Below, one piece after another: positions 44,106 to 52,789 of a DNA stretch of 64,000 bases. The position numbers were made by a program, and so were the translations under genes. Origin of the DNA: Byssovorax sp. (GTDB lineage: Bacteria > Myxococcota_A > Polyangia > Polyangiales > Polyangiaceae); NCBI GenBank assembly GCA_025362495.1, contig JANYGI010000005.1:1-64000 (forward strand). Reading direction: 5' to 3'. The notes under the pieces were generated by a model. It was not told where the DNA came from. It ran no database searches and saw nothing but the letters and a program-made list of their open reading frames with translations. Position 1 is the first letter of the stretch, and every line of letters begins with the position of its first letter.

Positions 44106-44134
44106 GGCTTAGTTGTTTTTTTCCACGATGACAA
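44106..44134 (-). promoter_or_regulatory. Putative promoter of the Cys-rich lipoprotein
   Basis: On the minus strand TTGTCA (44134-44129), 17 bp containing an A-tract, TAAGCC (44111-44106). It gives a leader of about 115 nt. The spacer's A-run stands out in this GC-rich region. Confidence 0.4.
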
Positions 44135-44225
44135 TCCGGAACGCGGTCCGGCAATGTCCGGGCCCCCGCCCCCGCGAAGGCCGCCCCGCCCCGCCTCGAA
44201 GCCCCCTGGGGCGGCCGTCGGTTCT

Positions 44226-46199
44226 TCAGTTCGCGGGGCGCGCCGCCGGATTCTCGAAGGAGAACAGCTTGTTCTTCTCGAGCTTGTAGGACTCGACCGA
44301 GTTCCAGAGCGGGTTCATGTCGGTCACCCAGAACACTTCGCCGGACACCAGGGTGTCCTCGGGGTGCCCCGTCCGCTGGGGGAGCTTGAGGAGGTAGTCC
44401 TTCATCGCATCACGCACCGCGCCCGCGCCGTGGGCGCGGTTGAAGTAGTCGCCCCAGATCTGGTTGGTGCGCAGGCTCTTCGCGTGGAGAAGATCGAAGT
44501 CGGGCGCGCGGAGCGTGTACGGCTCGACGTGGATGCTGAAGGGATCGACGTGCCGGCCGTCGACCGTGATCGCGTCGACCACCAGCGTGCCGTCGTCCAT
44601 CACCGGGTTGGGCGAGAACATGAACCACCCCTGGTTGAGCTGGAGCTTGTGCGCGAGCGAGCGCAGCGGCTCGGGCTGCCCGACGGTGATCCGGCTCTTC
44701 ACGACCCAGAGCTCGGTCATCGCCTGGTTCACCGCGGCGACGAAGAGCGCGAGGGCCAGCGCCTCGCGGAAGATCACGCCGGCGCGACGCACCCCGCGGC
44801 GGAGCGGCGACGGCGCGCTCGCGGTGAAGCTCGGCGCGGTCGCGAGGCCGAGCCAGGTCGAGAGGGATCGTCGCTCGATCGCCTGGAAAACAAGGTCGAA
44901 CAGCCGAGCTAACCCGCGGATGGGGAGCGCCACCAGCGGCCCGAGCGGGAGCGCCGAGACGATCTCCACGAAGGCCCGGGAGCGCTGGAGCTTCTCGCCC
45001 TCGGGGTCGACGACGCTGATCCCGAGCGGCCCCGGCTTGCCCGCGCGGAACGTCAGCAGCTCGAAGCGATCGAGCCGCATCAGGACGCGACACACCAGCA
45101 TCGCGCCCGGCGATCGCCGATTGAAGATCACCGTGCGGGCGCGGTGCTCGCGGCGCATCGTGCGCGCGGCGATCTCCCAGTCGTCGGCGCTGAAGAGCAG
45201 CGTGGAGAAGATGCAGAGCGCCCACGAGAACGGGCCGAGGACGAACGTGAGCCCGAAGACGATGTGGAGCGCGTTCATCAACACGATCGCCACGCGCCGC
45301 GACCACACCCGCGCGACCGGCTGGAGGAGCACGATCCACAGGCTCATCTCGATGGCCATCGCCGAGCGCGTCATGAACAGGATCGCCCAGTTTGGAAGGT
45401 GATCGCGCACCTGGGCGACGAGCGGCGTCGCCATGCGATCGACGTAGAGCACGTAGTGAACGGCGGTGCCGTTCTTCCACGCCGGGCCGGTCTTGTGGAT
45501 GACGTTGAAGAAGTAAATCGCCGCGAGCTGGATGAGGAGGATGGGCCCCATCGCCGTCATGAGCGGGGCCTGCTGCTCGGGCGTGAGCACGTCGCTGCGG
45601 TCGGCGAGCTCGGCCGACGTCGCCTCGCAGCGGCGCTTCATCGAGGCGCGCAGGGCGTCGATCGAGAAGCGATCGCCGAGCGGCAGCAAGCACGTCCACA
45701 CGAGGAGTAGGTTCTGCACCACGTACCCCCCGTTCTCGATCGCCGGGAGGCGGATGTTCATCCCGGTCACGAGGAAGACCGCGGCGATCTGCGCGACCCT
45801 GGTGCGGTAGCCGATCATCAGGCAGGTGAACGTCACCAGCATGAGCGCCCAGAGGACGCGGACTTCGCCCGCCGAGGAGAAGGCGTCGAAGATCGAGAAC
45901 ATCCCCTGGGTGTGCCAGAGGTTGAGCATGCTCGGGTAGACGCCGTCGGCCGAGTAGAGGGCAGTCCACGAGCGGCCGCGGTGGAGCAGATCGAGGATCA
46001 GATAAAAGCCGAGCAGGAGCCGCGTGAGGCCCAGCGTGCGCCGATCGAACGTGAGATAGCCGTCGCGCAGCAGCCGGAGAAATGTGGGATCCGGTGGTGG
46101 CGCCGCGGCCCGAGGGGCGCCCTCGGGATCGGGATCCGGGAGCGCCTCGCTCGGTGATTCCTCGGCGGGCGCTGCCTCGTTCGTCGTCAAGCCATCCAT
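44226..46199 (-). CDS. HTTM-domain membrane protein (vitamin-K-dependent carboxylase-like)
   Basis: 657 residues, start ATG of MDGLTTNEA. Residues 45-340 form the HTTM multi-helix domain (TRLLLGFYLILDLLHRG, GVYPSMLNLWHTQGMFSIFD, AAVFLVTGMNIRLPAIENGGYVVQNLLL, FNVIHKTGPAWKNGTAVHYVL), related to vitamin-K-dependent gamma-carboxylase. The Lys-Asn/His region of KTGPAWKNG corresponds to the family's conserved patch. The C-terminal third (about 470-657) is a soluble extension with WFMFSPNPVMDDGTLVV. The function in bacteria is unknown. It is divergent from the TPR/DUF3857 gene, each with its own -10-like box. Confidence 0.85.
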   Translation of the reverse strand: MDGLTTNEAAPAEESPSEALPDPDPEGAPRAAAPPPDPTFLRLLRDGYLTFDRRTLGLTRLLLGFYLILDLLHRGRSWTALYSADGVYPSMLNLWHTQGMFSIFDAFSSAGEVRVLWALMLVTFTCLMIGYRTRVAQIAAVFLVTGMNIRLPAIENGGYVVQNLLLVWTCLLPLGDRFSIDALRASMKRRCEATSAELADRSDVLTPEQQAPLMTAMGPILLIQLAAIYFFNVIHKTGPAWKNGTAVHYVLYVDRMATPLVAQVRDHLPNWAILFMTRSAMAIEMSLWIVLLQPVARVWSRRVAIVLMNALHIVFGLTFVLGPFSWALCIFSTLLFSADDWEIAARTMRREHRARTVIFNRRSPGAMLVCRVLMRLDRFELLTFRAGKPGPLGISVVDPEGEKLQRSRAFVEIVSALPLGPLVALPIRGLARLFDLVFQAIERRSLSTWLGLATAPSFTASAPSPLRRGVRRAGVIFREALALALFVAAVNQAMTELWVVKSRITVGQPEPLRSLAHKLQLNQGWFMFSPNPVMDDGTLVVDAITVDGRHVDPFSIHVEPYTLRAPDFDLLHAKSLRTNQIWGDYFNRAHGAGAVRDAMKDYLLKLPQRTGHPEDTLVSGEVFWVTDMNPLWNSVESYKLEKNKLFSFENPAARPAN

Positions 46200-46209
46200 G
46201 AGGGCGGCG

Positions 46210-46215
46210 AGGCTA
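46210..46215 (-). promoter_or_regulatory. Putative -10 box, leaderless HTTM gene
   Basis: TAGCCT on the minus strand, preceded by C, 10 nt before the ATG at 46199, with no Shine-Dalgarno sequence. Confidence 0.4.
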
Positions 46216-46296
46216 GTCCATTCCGGCGAGCAGCGCGCCTCCGATCCTTTCGCTGGAATCCGCACGAGCGCGCGCGAAACTCGAAGCCCTATCGAC

Positions 46297-46302
46297 TACT
46301 GT
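46297..46302 (+). promoter_or_regulatory. Putative -10 box, leaderless TPR/DUF3857 gene
   Basis: TACTGT, preceded by C, 9 nt before the ATG at 46312. It is divergent from the box at 46210, so a 112-bp region serves both genes. Confidence 0.42.
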
Positions 46303-46311
46303 CGCGCTCCC

Positions 46312-49300
46312 ATGCGTCGATCGTTGCTCCTCGCGCTCCTCGTCTCTCTCCCCACCGGCGGCTGCGCGGCGATCGGCCCGACCTACCGCGACTTCACGCC
46401 CGAGCCGACTCCGACGCTCGGCGCCTCCGCGCCCTCGCCCGAAGCGGAGAGAACGATTGCCTCGTTCTACGGCAAGGACAGCGGGGATGTCGGGGCCTCG
46501 CTCGCCGCCGCCGTCGCACGCGCGCCGCGGCACGGTGGGCTGCGCGAGATCGCCGCGTATCAGGCGCTCCTCGAGGGCGACTCGCACGCGGCGTTCACGC
46601 ACTTCGTCAACGCCGCCGCCGATCGCGACGCCGTCGCGGTCGAGCTCTACCTGTGGGAGCTGCACGAGCTCGAAGAGACGGTGACGGAGCGGCTCACGGC
46701 GATCGAGCTGTATCGCGGGCTCGCCGCCTCGCACCCGCGCGCCGCGGTGCGCGATCTCGCCACGTACTACCTCGCGCAAGATCTCCGGCTGCTCGCTCGC
46801 TTCGACGAGGCGCGCGCGGCCTCCGCGTCGCTCGGCTTCATCGACGCGTGGTCGATCCTCGGGGCCTTCGACAACGAGCAAGGCAAAGGCTTCTTCACCG
46901 CGTATCCGCCGGAATTGCCGGGCGATCTGCGCGGCCAGTACCAGGGCGCGCGCCTGCCGATCAGCTGGCGGCCGAGCGACGTCGCGCCGTTTCAAGGCAT
47001 CCTCTCGCTCGGCAACACCATCTGGCCCTCGGAGTCCGCGGTGGCCTACGCCGAGACGTTCGTGACCTCGCCGCGCCGGCGCGAGATCGACCTCCACCTC
47101 TCGACGACCAACGACGTTCGCGCCTGGATCAATGGCCATCTGGTGCTCTCCGACGAGAAGGTCTTTCACGACGATCTCGACAACGTCGTCACCCGCGTCG
47201 TGCTCGAGGCCGGGACGAGCCGGCTCCTGATCAAGTCGGCGCACGGCACCGGCGCCTGGCGGCTCGGCGCGCGCTTCACCGAGGTCGACGGCAAACGCCC
47301 TCTCGATCTCGTGTTCTCGCGCAGCGCACCCGCCGCCGGCGCGGCCCTCATCGCGGCTCCCTCGACGTCGCCCGAGGCCGCGCCGAGGCTCCTCGAGACC
47401 GAGATCGCCGCGCGCGTCGCGGCGCTCCCCGACACGAACCGGCGCCGCTTCCTCCAGGGTCGACTGGCGGCCAAGATCGGCCACACCAAGAAGACACCGC
47501 AGTTCTTCCAGCCGCTCCTCGAGGCCGCGCCGAAGAACCCGCTCGCGATGTACTTCACGGCGGTGAGCCACTGGGACACGGGCGAGGCCGGCAAGGCGCT
47601 CGATCTGCTCAACGTCGGCGTCGCGGCGTTCCCGCGCCTCGCGGCGTTCCCGATCCAGCGCGCCCGCTTCTACAAGCAGCGCCGGCTCTTCGACAAAGCG
47701 CAGAAAGACGTCGAGGCCGCCCTCCGCACCAGCCCGCGATCGCGCGACGCGTTCTTCGAGCTGTCGCACGTCCACGCGGCGCGCGGCTGGGCGATCGATC
47801 GCTGCACGGCGCTGACCGGCGAGCTCGCGCTGTGGCCCGACTCGCCCGACGCGCTGATCGAGCTCTCGCAGTGCAAGGCCGATCAAGGCCTCGCGCGCGA
47901 CGCCGAGGCCTGCGCGCGGCGCGCCACGGCGCTGCTCCCCGGCGACTCCACGGGGCTCGGGCGCGTGGCCAAGCTCGCTCAGCTCCGCCTCGACGACGAC
48001 GCGGCCCTCGAAGCGCTCCACGCGATCCGCGCGGCGTTTCCAGCCTCGATCGACTACACGTTCGATGAGGCCGATCTCCAGCGCCGCGCCGGGCACGACG
48101 CCGAGGCGCAGCGCCTGTTCGAGCTCGTGCGCGCCGCGAACCCCGACTCGCCGCGCGCGTACGCCGCGATGGCCTCGATGGCGTACGCGTCGAATCACGT
48201 CGCCGAGGCCGCGCGCCTCTATCGCCTCGCCCTCGATCGCGACGCCGACGACGCCGCGCTCACCGAGCGCGTGGCGGCGCTCGATCCCGCGGCGCCCGCG
48301 CTGGGCGAGCGGCTCGCCCCGACGAGCGACGACATCGATCGCGCTGTTCGCTCGGCCGACACCGTCGTCGTGCACCCGGGGAGCCACTATGTCGTGCTCC
48401 TCGAAGACGAGGTGACGACGGTCAACCCCGACGGCAGCAGCCGCCGGATCGAGACCTTCGTCGCTCAGGCGCTCACCACCGAGGGGCGCGACGCGCTGAT
48501 CCAGGCCCATTTGCCCACGAGCGGCAAGGTGCGAATGATCGAGTCGTACGCAGTCCGCAAAGACGGTGAGCGCCAGGAGGTCTCGTCGCTCACGGGCGGG
48601 ATGGTGCGGTATCGTAACCTCGACATCGGCTCTGTCGTCGTGCGGCAGTTCGTCCACTACGCGCCTCCGCCGCCGTTCTTGCCCAACGAGTACGCCGCGC
48701 AGCGCTTCAGCTTCCAGCAGCAGAACGCGCAGGTCGAGAAGGCGCGCTGGGTCCTCATCCTCGGCAAGGATCGCTCCCTCAACGTGCGCAAGCGCGGCGA
48801 CGTCGACGAAAAGCACGAGACCATCGACGACAAGCAGGTGTGGTCGTTCTCGTCGCGCCACGCCGCGCCGCTCCTGCCCGAGCTCGACATGCCGCCCGCG
48901 CAAGACTCGCTCGCCATGGCCGCCGTGAGCACCGTGCAGAGCTGGGACAGCTACGTTCGCTGGGAGAGGGCGCTCCTCGACGACGTCTTCCCCGCGAGCG
49001 AGAGCCTCGACCGGCTGGCGCAGAAGATCACCCTCGGCGCGAAGACACCGCGCGAGAAGCTCGACCGACTCTGGGGCTACGTGGCCCGCGAGATCCGCTA
49101 TCAGCAGGAGTACGAGGACACCATCGCCGGCGTGAAGCCGCACCAGGCCACGGTGGTCGTCGAGCGCGGGTACGGCGACTGCAAGGACAAATCGGTCCTG
49201 CTCATCCGCCTCGGCCGCGCCGTCGGGCTCGATCTGCGCTTCGCGCTCCTCCGCACCACCCCCGTCGGCGAGGTGCTGCGCGAGATACCGAATCAGCAGT

Positions 49301-50142
49301 TCAACCACGCGATCACCTACGCCCCGAAGCAGGACGGCATCGCCGAGGGGTTCTTCATCGACACCACGACCAACGGCCTCGACATCGGCAACCTGCGCTC
49401 CGACGATCAGGGCGCCACGAGCCTGGTGCTCGATCCGAAGACGGGCGCGTTCGATCTCGTCCAGATACCGTATCAGGAGCCCGAGCTCGATCGCGTCACG
49501 CACACCATCGCCCTCGATCTATCGGATCCGGCGAAGGCCCACGGGACCGACCGGATGGAAGTCCGCGGCGACTACGCCTCCCGGCTCCGGCGCACGCTGC
49601 GGAGCGGGGAGAGCGCGAAGAAGGCCTATCAGTCGATCTCCGAGAGCCTGTTCGCCGCGACGACGCTGATCTCCGGCAAGTCCGAGCACGATCAAGATCT
49701 GACGCAGCCCCTCCAGGTGGCGCTCGACATCGATCTCTCCAGCGCGCTGCAGCCGGACGGGGCGCGCTCACGGCTGGATCTCCCGTTCCTGTTTCCCCTC
49801 GGCAGCGAGGCGACGCTGACGGTGCGCAAGCTCCCGCTGCTGCTCCCGCGCGGGACGCGGACCGTGGCCATCACGGCCGAGCTGCCCGAGGGACAGGAGG
49901 TGCTGCACGCGCCGGCCGATCTCGACGTCAAGCACCCTTGCTTCTCGATGCGTCGCACCACGGTGGCCGCCGGGCGCAAGGTGACGATCACCACCGACCT
50001 GCGCAGCTCGTGCGCCCGCGTCGCCGTGGACGATTATCCGGCCTTCCGCGCCGCCGTGCAGAAGGCCGTGGTGCAGAGCCGCGAGAACCTGGTCTATGGC
50101 CCCAAGGAGCCCGCGAAGGGCAAGGCCAAGGGCAGTAAATAG
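46312..50142 (+). CDS. TPR / DUF3857 / transglutaminase-like lipoprotein
   Basis: 1276 residues. Lipobox SLPTGGC (Cys near 18). The first half (about 120-650) is helical TPR-type repeats (for example AMYFTAVSHWDTGEAGKALDLL) with an inserted beta domain (about 200-340, YAETFVTSPRRREIDLHLST). DUF3857 follows (about 680-850), then a transglutaminase-like domain (about 890-1010): GYGDCKDKSVLLIRL (Cys), FNHAITYAP (His), GFFIDTTTNGLD (Asp). The C-terminal beta region ends in a Lys-rich tail. Such proteins are periplasmic and of unknown substrate; the triad suggests peptidase or crosslinking chemistry. Confidence 0.88.
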   Translation: MRRSLLLALLVSLPTGGCAAIGPTYRDFTPEPTPTLGASAPSPEAERTIASFYGKDSGDVGASLAAAVARAPRHGGLREIAAYQALLEGDSHAAFTHFVNAAADRDAVAVELYLWELHELEETVTERLTAIELYRGLAASHPRAAVRDLATYYLAQDLRLLARFDEARAASASLGFIDAWSILGAFDNEQGKGFFTAYPPELPGDLRGQYQGARLPISWRPSDVAPFQGILSLGNTIWPSESAVAYAETFVTSPRRREIDLHLSTTNDVRAWINGHLVLSDEKVFHDDLDNVVTRVVLEAGTSRLLIKSAHGTGAWRLGARFTEVDGKRPLDLVFSRSAPAAGAALIAAPSTSPEAAPRLLETEIAARVAALPDTNRRRFLQGRLAAKIGHTKKTPQFFQPLLEAAPKNPLAMYFTAVSHWDTGEAGKALDLLNVGVAAFPRLAAFPIQRARFYKQRRLFDKAQKDVEAALRTSPRSRDAFFELSHVHAARGWAIDRCTALTGELALWPDSPDALIELSQCKADQGLARDAEACARRATALLPGDSTGLGRVAKLAQLRLDDDAALEALHAIRAAFPASIDYTFDEADLQRRAGHDAEAQRLFELVRAANPDSPRAYAAMASMAYASNHVAEAARLYRLALDRDADDAALTERVAALDPAAPALGERLAPTSDDIDRAVRSADTVVVHPGSHYVVLLEDEVTTVNPDGSSRRIETFVAQALTTEGRDALIQAHLPTSGKVRMIESYAVRKDGERQEVSSLTGGMVRYRNLDIGSVVVRQFVHYAPPPPFLPNEYAAQRFSFQQQNAQVEKARWVLILGKDRSLNVRKRGDVDEKHETIDDKQVWSFSSRHAAPLLPELDMPPAQDSLAMAAVSTVQSWDSYVRWERALLDDVFPASESLDRLAQKITLGAKTPREKLDRLWGYVAREIRYQQEYEDTIAGVKPHQATVVVERGYGDCKDKSVLLIRLGRAVGLDLRFALLRTTPVGEVLREIPNQQFNHAITYAPKQDGIAEGFFIDTTTNGLDIGNLRSDDQGATSLVLDPKTGAFDLVQIPYQEPELDRVTHTIALDLSDPAKAHGTDRMEVRGDYASRLRRTLRSGESAKKAYQSISESLFAATTLISGKSEHDQDLTQPLQVALDIDLSSALQPDGARSRLDLPFLFPLGSEATLTVRKLPLLLPRGTRTVAITAELPEGQEVLHAPADLDVKHPCFSMRRTTVAAGRKVTITTDLRSSCARVAVDDYPAFRAAVQKAVVQSRENLVYGPKEPAKGKAKGSK

Positions 50143-50262
50143 CGTTTTCCTCCTTGTTTCGTCCACTCGACACCGACGCTCGGTGGTCGATCGATCGCTC
50201 ATCCTTTGCCCCGCGTCCGCGCCCTTCAAGCGCGGGTGAGAGGGAGTCGAATCGAGGTTCTC

Positions 50263-50738
50263 ATGTCCCACGAGATCCGTCATTTCCTGGTCTTCGTCGA
50301 GCAAGACAGCACCCTCGTCCGCCCGGTCTCCGACGAGAGCGTCGCGCTGCCGTTCTCGTCGGCGCTGAAGGAGCATTTCGGCGTCCGCACCGGCGAGGGC
50401 TCGAGTGCGCCCGCGGCGATCGACCAGGGGCAAACGCCCCTCCGACGCGGCGTCGAACCCGGGTCGAGGTGATCAAGCGGGATTGGCGCGTGAGTCCGGT
50501 GGTGCTCGCGTCTCTCCTGGTGGGGCTCGGCGCCGACGAAGAGTGCGTCGAAGCGGCGAGCGCGATCGTCGCTGGCCCCGAGGCGGAGAGTGACACTCTC
50601 TTCGCTCCGAGCCTGGCGGCCGTCCGGCTCGCTCGAGGGGCCGAGCGGGCGCTCGGAGTCCGCTGGATCGCCCTACACCACCCGCGACGACATCGACGCT
50701 CTGGTCGCGACCGTGAGACGCCTTCAGAGGGCACCGTG
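50263..50738 (+). pseudogene. Decayed gene region with a cysteine-desulfurase-like C-terminal relic
   Basis: A frame opens at 50263 with a GAGG site (MSHEIRHFLVFVEQDSTLV, 69 codons). The coding look continues in another frame from about 50466 (VIKRDWRVSPVVLASLLVGLG, GADEECVEAASAIVAG, quoted in pieces). At 50660-50738 a third frame ends SPYTTRDDIDALVATVRRLQ then a TGA. That is the usual C-terminal motif of NifS/SufS-type PLP desulfurases, but no PLP-binding domain is present. I read this as stacked remnants, not a working gene. It overlaps the GNAT gene end by 15 bp. Confidence 0.4.
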
Positions 50739-51530
50739 AGCGGGCGCAGCGGTCGAGGGACCGTACAGATACGGGACGGTCGTGCCGAGACGGACGAAGC
50801 CGAGCCGGGACAGGATGGGTAGGCTGTCGGGCATGGCGTCGACCTGGAGATAGCGATAGCCTCGCTCGACTGCGATCCGCGTCCGGTACGCCACGAGCGC
50901 CTTGTAAATACCGCGCCCGCGCCACGCCGGCGCGGTCCCACCGCCCCACAGGCTGGCGAACTGCGTCCCGCGGCTGAGCTCGATCCGGGCGCCGCAAACG
51001 GGGACATCACCGGCCATCGCCACGACCGCAGCCATCGCGTCGGGCCCGTCCGCGAGCTGGGCCAGCAATCTGCGTCCGAGCGACGTGTGAGGTGTTCCAA
51101 AGGCCCCTTCGTGGGCCCGGACGACGAGCCGCACGCCCTCCGCGTCCGTCACCGGGAGCAGGCGCACGCCCTCGGGGAGCGTGAAAGCGGTGGGGAGCTC
51201 GGCCGTGTCGGCGACGAGGAGCGCCTCTTCTTCTCCGGGGCGAAACCCCGCTGCGATCAGGCGCTGTCCCAGATCGGACGGGTGATCATGCGAATAGAGC
51301 TTCCACTCGAAATCGCTTCCCAGCGGGGCAAAACGAGCGATCTGCGCCGCGATCGCGGCATCCGCCGTGGACTCGGCGAGGTCGGACCAGACGACGGTCG
51401 CCCAGCTCCCCTCCGCCCCGATGACTCGCACGGTCTCGCGAGCGAGGGCGGAAGACGCCGGGCCAGGCTCGGCCGACAGCCCCTGTCGGATTTGATGATC
51501 GAAGAGCGCGAGCGCGGCGGCGGGGTTCAT
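50724..51530 (-). CDS. GNAT-family N-acetyltransferase
   Basis: 268 residues. The N-terminal half (1-125) is a less conserved GNAT-like fold (WKLYSHDHPSDLGQRLIAAGF), the C-terminal half (126-268) a clear one with the acetyl-CoA loop GGGTAPAWRGRGIYKALVAYR and YLQVDAMPDSLPILSRLGF, VRLGTTVPY. This double-domain layout is common in uncharacterised GNAT enzymes. The acceptor substrate is unknown. It is isolated among relics. Confidence 0.88.
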   Translation of the reverse strand: MNPAAALALFDHQIRQGLSAEPGPASSALARETVRVIGAEGSWATVVWSDLAESTADAAIAAQIARFAPLGSDFEWKLYSHDHPSDLGQRLIAAGFRPGEEEALLVADTAELPTAFTLPEGVRLLPVTDAEGVRLVVRAHEGAFGTPHTSLGRRLLAQLADGPDAMAAVVAMAGDVPVCGARIELSRGTQFASLWGGGTAPAWRGRGIYKALVAYRTRIAVERGYRYLQVDAMPDSLPILSRLGFVRLGTTVPYLYGPSTAAPAHGAL

Positions 51531-51566
51531 CGCGGCAGGTCATCACCGCGCGCCCACCGTGGCAAC

Positions 51567-51764
51567 TCAGAACGTGTGGCGGTCGGTCTCGACCACGTCG
51601 TACGAACCGCGGATGACGTCGAGGCCCAGCCCCACCTTCGAGCAAGCGACGGACGTGGTGATGCTCTTCTTGTTCGAGCCGACGATGTCACCGCGGCAGT
51701 CGTCCGGATTGATGCCACTCCGCACGAGGTAGGCGCGCGCCGCGGTCTCCACACGTGGCGGCAT
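51567..51764 (-). CDS. Possible small protein or 3' fragment
   Basis: 65 codons from an ATG at 51764: an Ala/Arg-rich start, then GINPDDCRGDIVGSNKKSIT and VGLGLDVIRGSYDVVETDRH. The composition looks like coding sequence but no family is recognised, no ribosome-binding site is convincing, and it could be the 3' end of a lost gene. Confidence 0.3.
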   Translation of the reverse strand: MPPRVETAARAYLVRSGINPDDCRGDIVGSNKKSITTSVACSKVGLGLDVIRGSYDVVETDRHTF

Positions 51765-51834
51765 CGCCGACGCCGCCGCGCTGGAGCCATGGCGGCACCG
51801 CATTACAATCAATCAGGCACCTATTTTACATCCC

Positions 51835-51863
51835 TTGCCTGTACCCGTTCAGGCAATTAGCGT
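51835..51863 (+). promoter_or_regulatory. Putative promoter, leaderless PD-(D/E)XK gene
   Basis: TTGCCT (51835-51840), 17 bp, TAGCGT (51858-51863), ending 7 nt before the ATG at 51871. Of the leaderless boxes this has the best-placed -35-like element. It supports the ATG at 51871 over the upstream TTG/GTG codons. The surrounding 51800-51860 is more AT-rich than its neighbourhood. Confidence 0.45.
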
Positions 51864-51870
51864 GGTCTCG

Positions 51871-52776
51871 ATGCCGACGCTCGAACACAATGGCCTCGTC
51901 GACCTGTTCCGCGAGAATCCCTCTCTCGCGCCACATTTCGTCTCGACCCTCTTTCACCTGGAGGTCCCGCGCCACGCGTCTGTCGCCGTGGTCGAGTCTG
52001 CGCTCGATCAGCTCATCCCCGTGGAGTTCCGAGCCGATCTCGTGCTCGAGCTTCGCGACGCGAGCGGCGCCACCGTGCTGGCCATCGTTCTCGAGGTCCA
52101 GCGGGAAAGAGATCCGGACAAGAAGTATTCATGGCTCGCCTACGTCGCTGCGGTGCGCGCCAGGAAACGCTGCCCGACTATCGTGCTCGTGGTTGCGCCG
52201 GACGCCGACGTGTCCGCCTGGGCCGTGGAGATCATCGACATCGGCCTGGGGCGTGGCACCCTCGCTCCGCTGGTCCTTGGCCCGGCGATTGTGCCGGAGG
52301 TCACCGACGAGACCCTCGCCGAGCAGGAAACAGAGCTCGCGATCCTGTCGGCCGTGGCGCATGGGAACGGACCGAACGGGCTCGACGTCGTTCAGGCCGC
52401 GCTGAAGGCGCTCGGGCGCTTTGATCGGGATCACGCGGCCGTCTACTTTCAAATCGTTTATACTGCGTTGCGCAAACCCATGCGGGAAGCGCTGGAGGCG
52501 TTGATCATGGAACGGCAGGCCCACGACAAAGCTACTTTCCCCGCCTTCGCTCAGCAGCTCATCGACCGCGGCAAGGTCGAGGGCCTTCTCGAAGGCAAGC
52601 TCGAGGGCAAGCTCGAGGGCACGCGCGGCGTGCTGCTTCGGCTCGCGGCGCGCGCCGGGATAACGCTCAGCGACGGCGACCGCGCCCGCGTCGAAGCTTG
52701 CACTGATCTCGCGACGCTGGACCGGTGGGTCGACAACGTCATTGACGCGAAGACCGCCGCCAACGTGCTCCGCTGA
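51871..52776 (+). CDS. Rpn/PD-(D/E)XK-like nuclease-family protein
   Basis: 301 residues. Residues 1-130 contain a PD-(D/E)XK-type core: FRADLVLELRD (Asp), then VLAIVLEVQRERDPDKKYSW (Glu-x-Gln), then a Tyr-Val-Ala helix (YVAAVRARKRCPTIVLVVAP). The middle is helical. Residues 230-250 carry repeats of Leu-Glu-Gly-Lys (KVEGLLEGKLEGKLEGTRG). The C-terminus (ARVEACTDLATLDRWVDNVI) is typical of large myxobacterial families of this type. Related Rpn proteins promote recombination or act in defence, but this branch is uncharacterised. Confidence 0.82.
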   Translation: MPTLEHNGLVDLFRENPSLAPHFVSTLFHLEVPRHASVAVVESALDQLIPVEFRADLVLELRDASGATVLAIVLEVQRERDPDKKYSWLAYVAAVRARKRCPTIVLVVAPDADVSAWAVEIIDIGLGRGTLAPLVLGPAIVPEVTDETLAEQETELAILSAVAHGNGPNGLDVVQAALKALGRFDRDHAAVYFQIVYTALRKPMREALEALIMERQAHDKATFPAFAQQLIDRGKVEGLLEGKLEGKLEGTRGVLLRLAARAGITLSDGDRARVEACTDLATLDRWVDNVIDAKTAANVLR

Positions 52777-52789
52777 TCGGCTCGACGTC

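Noticed and set aside
46213-49503. A 1096-codon frame antisense to the TPR/DUF3857 gene
   Set aside because: Low-complexity Arg/Glu/Val composition with no domains; the opposite strand encodes recognisable domains throughout.
52597-52620. Short repeat of Glu-Gly-Lys codons in the nuclease-family gene as a possible microsatellite of phase variation
   Set aside because: Units are three to five codons with in-frame length, so changes would not switch the frame.
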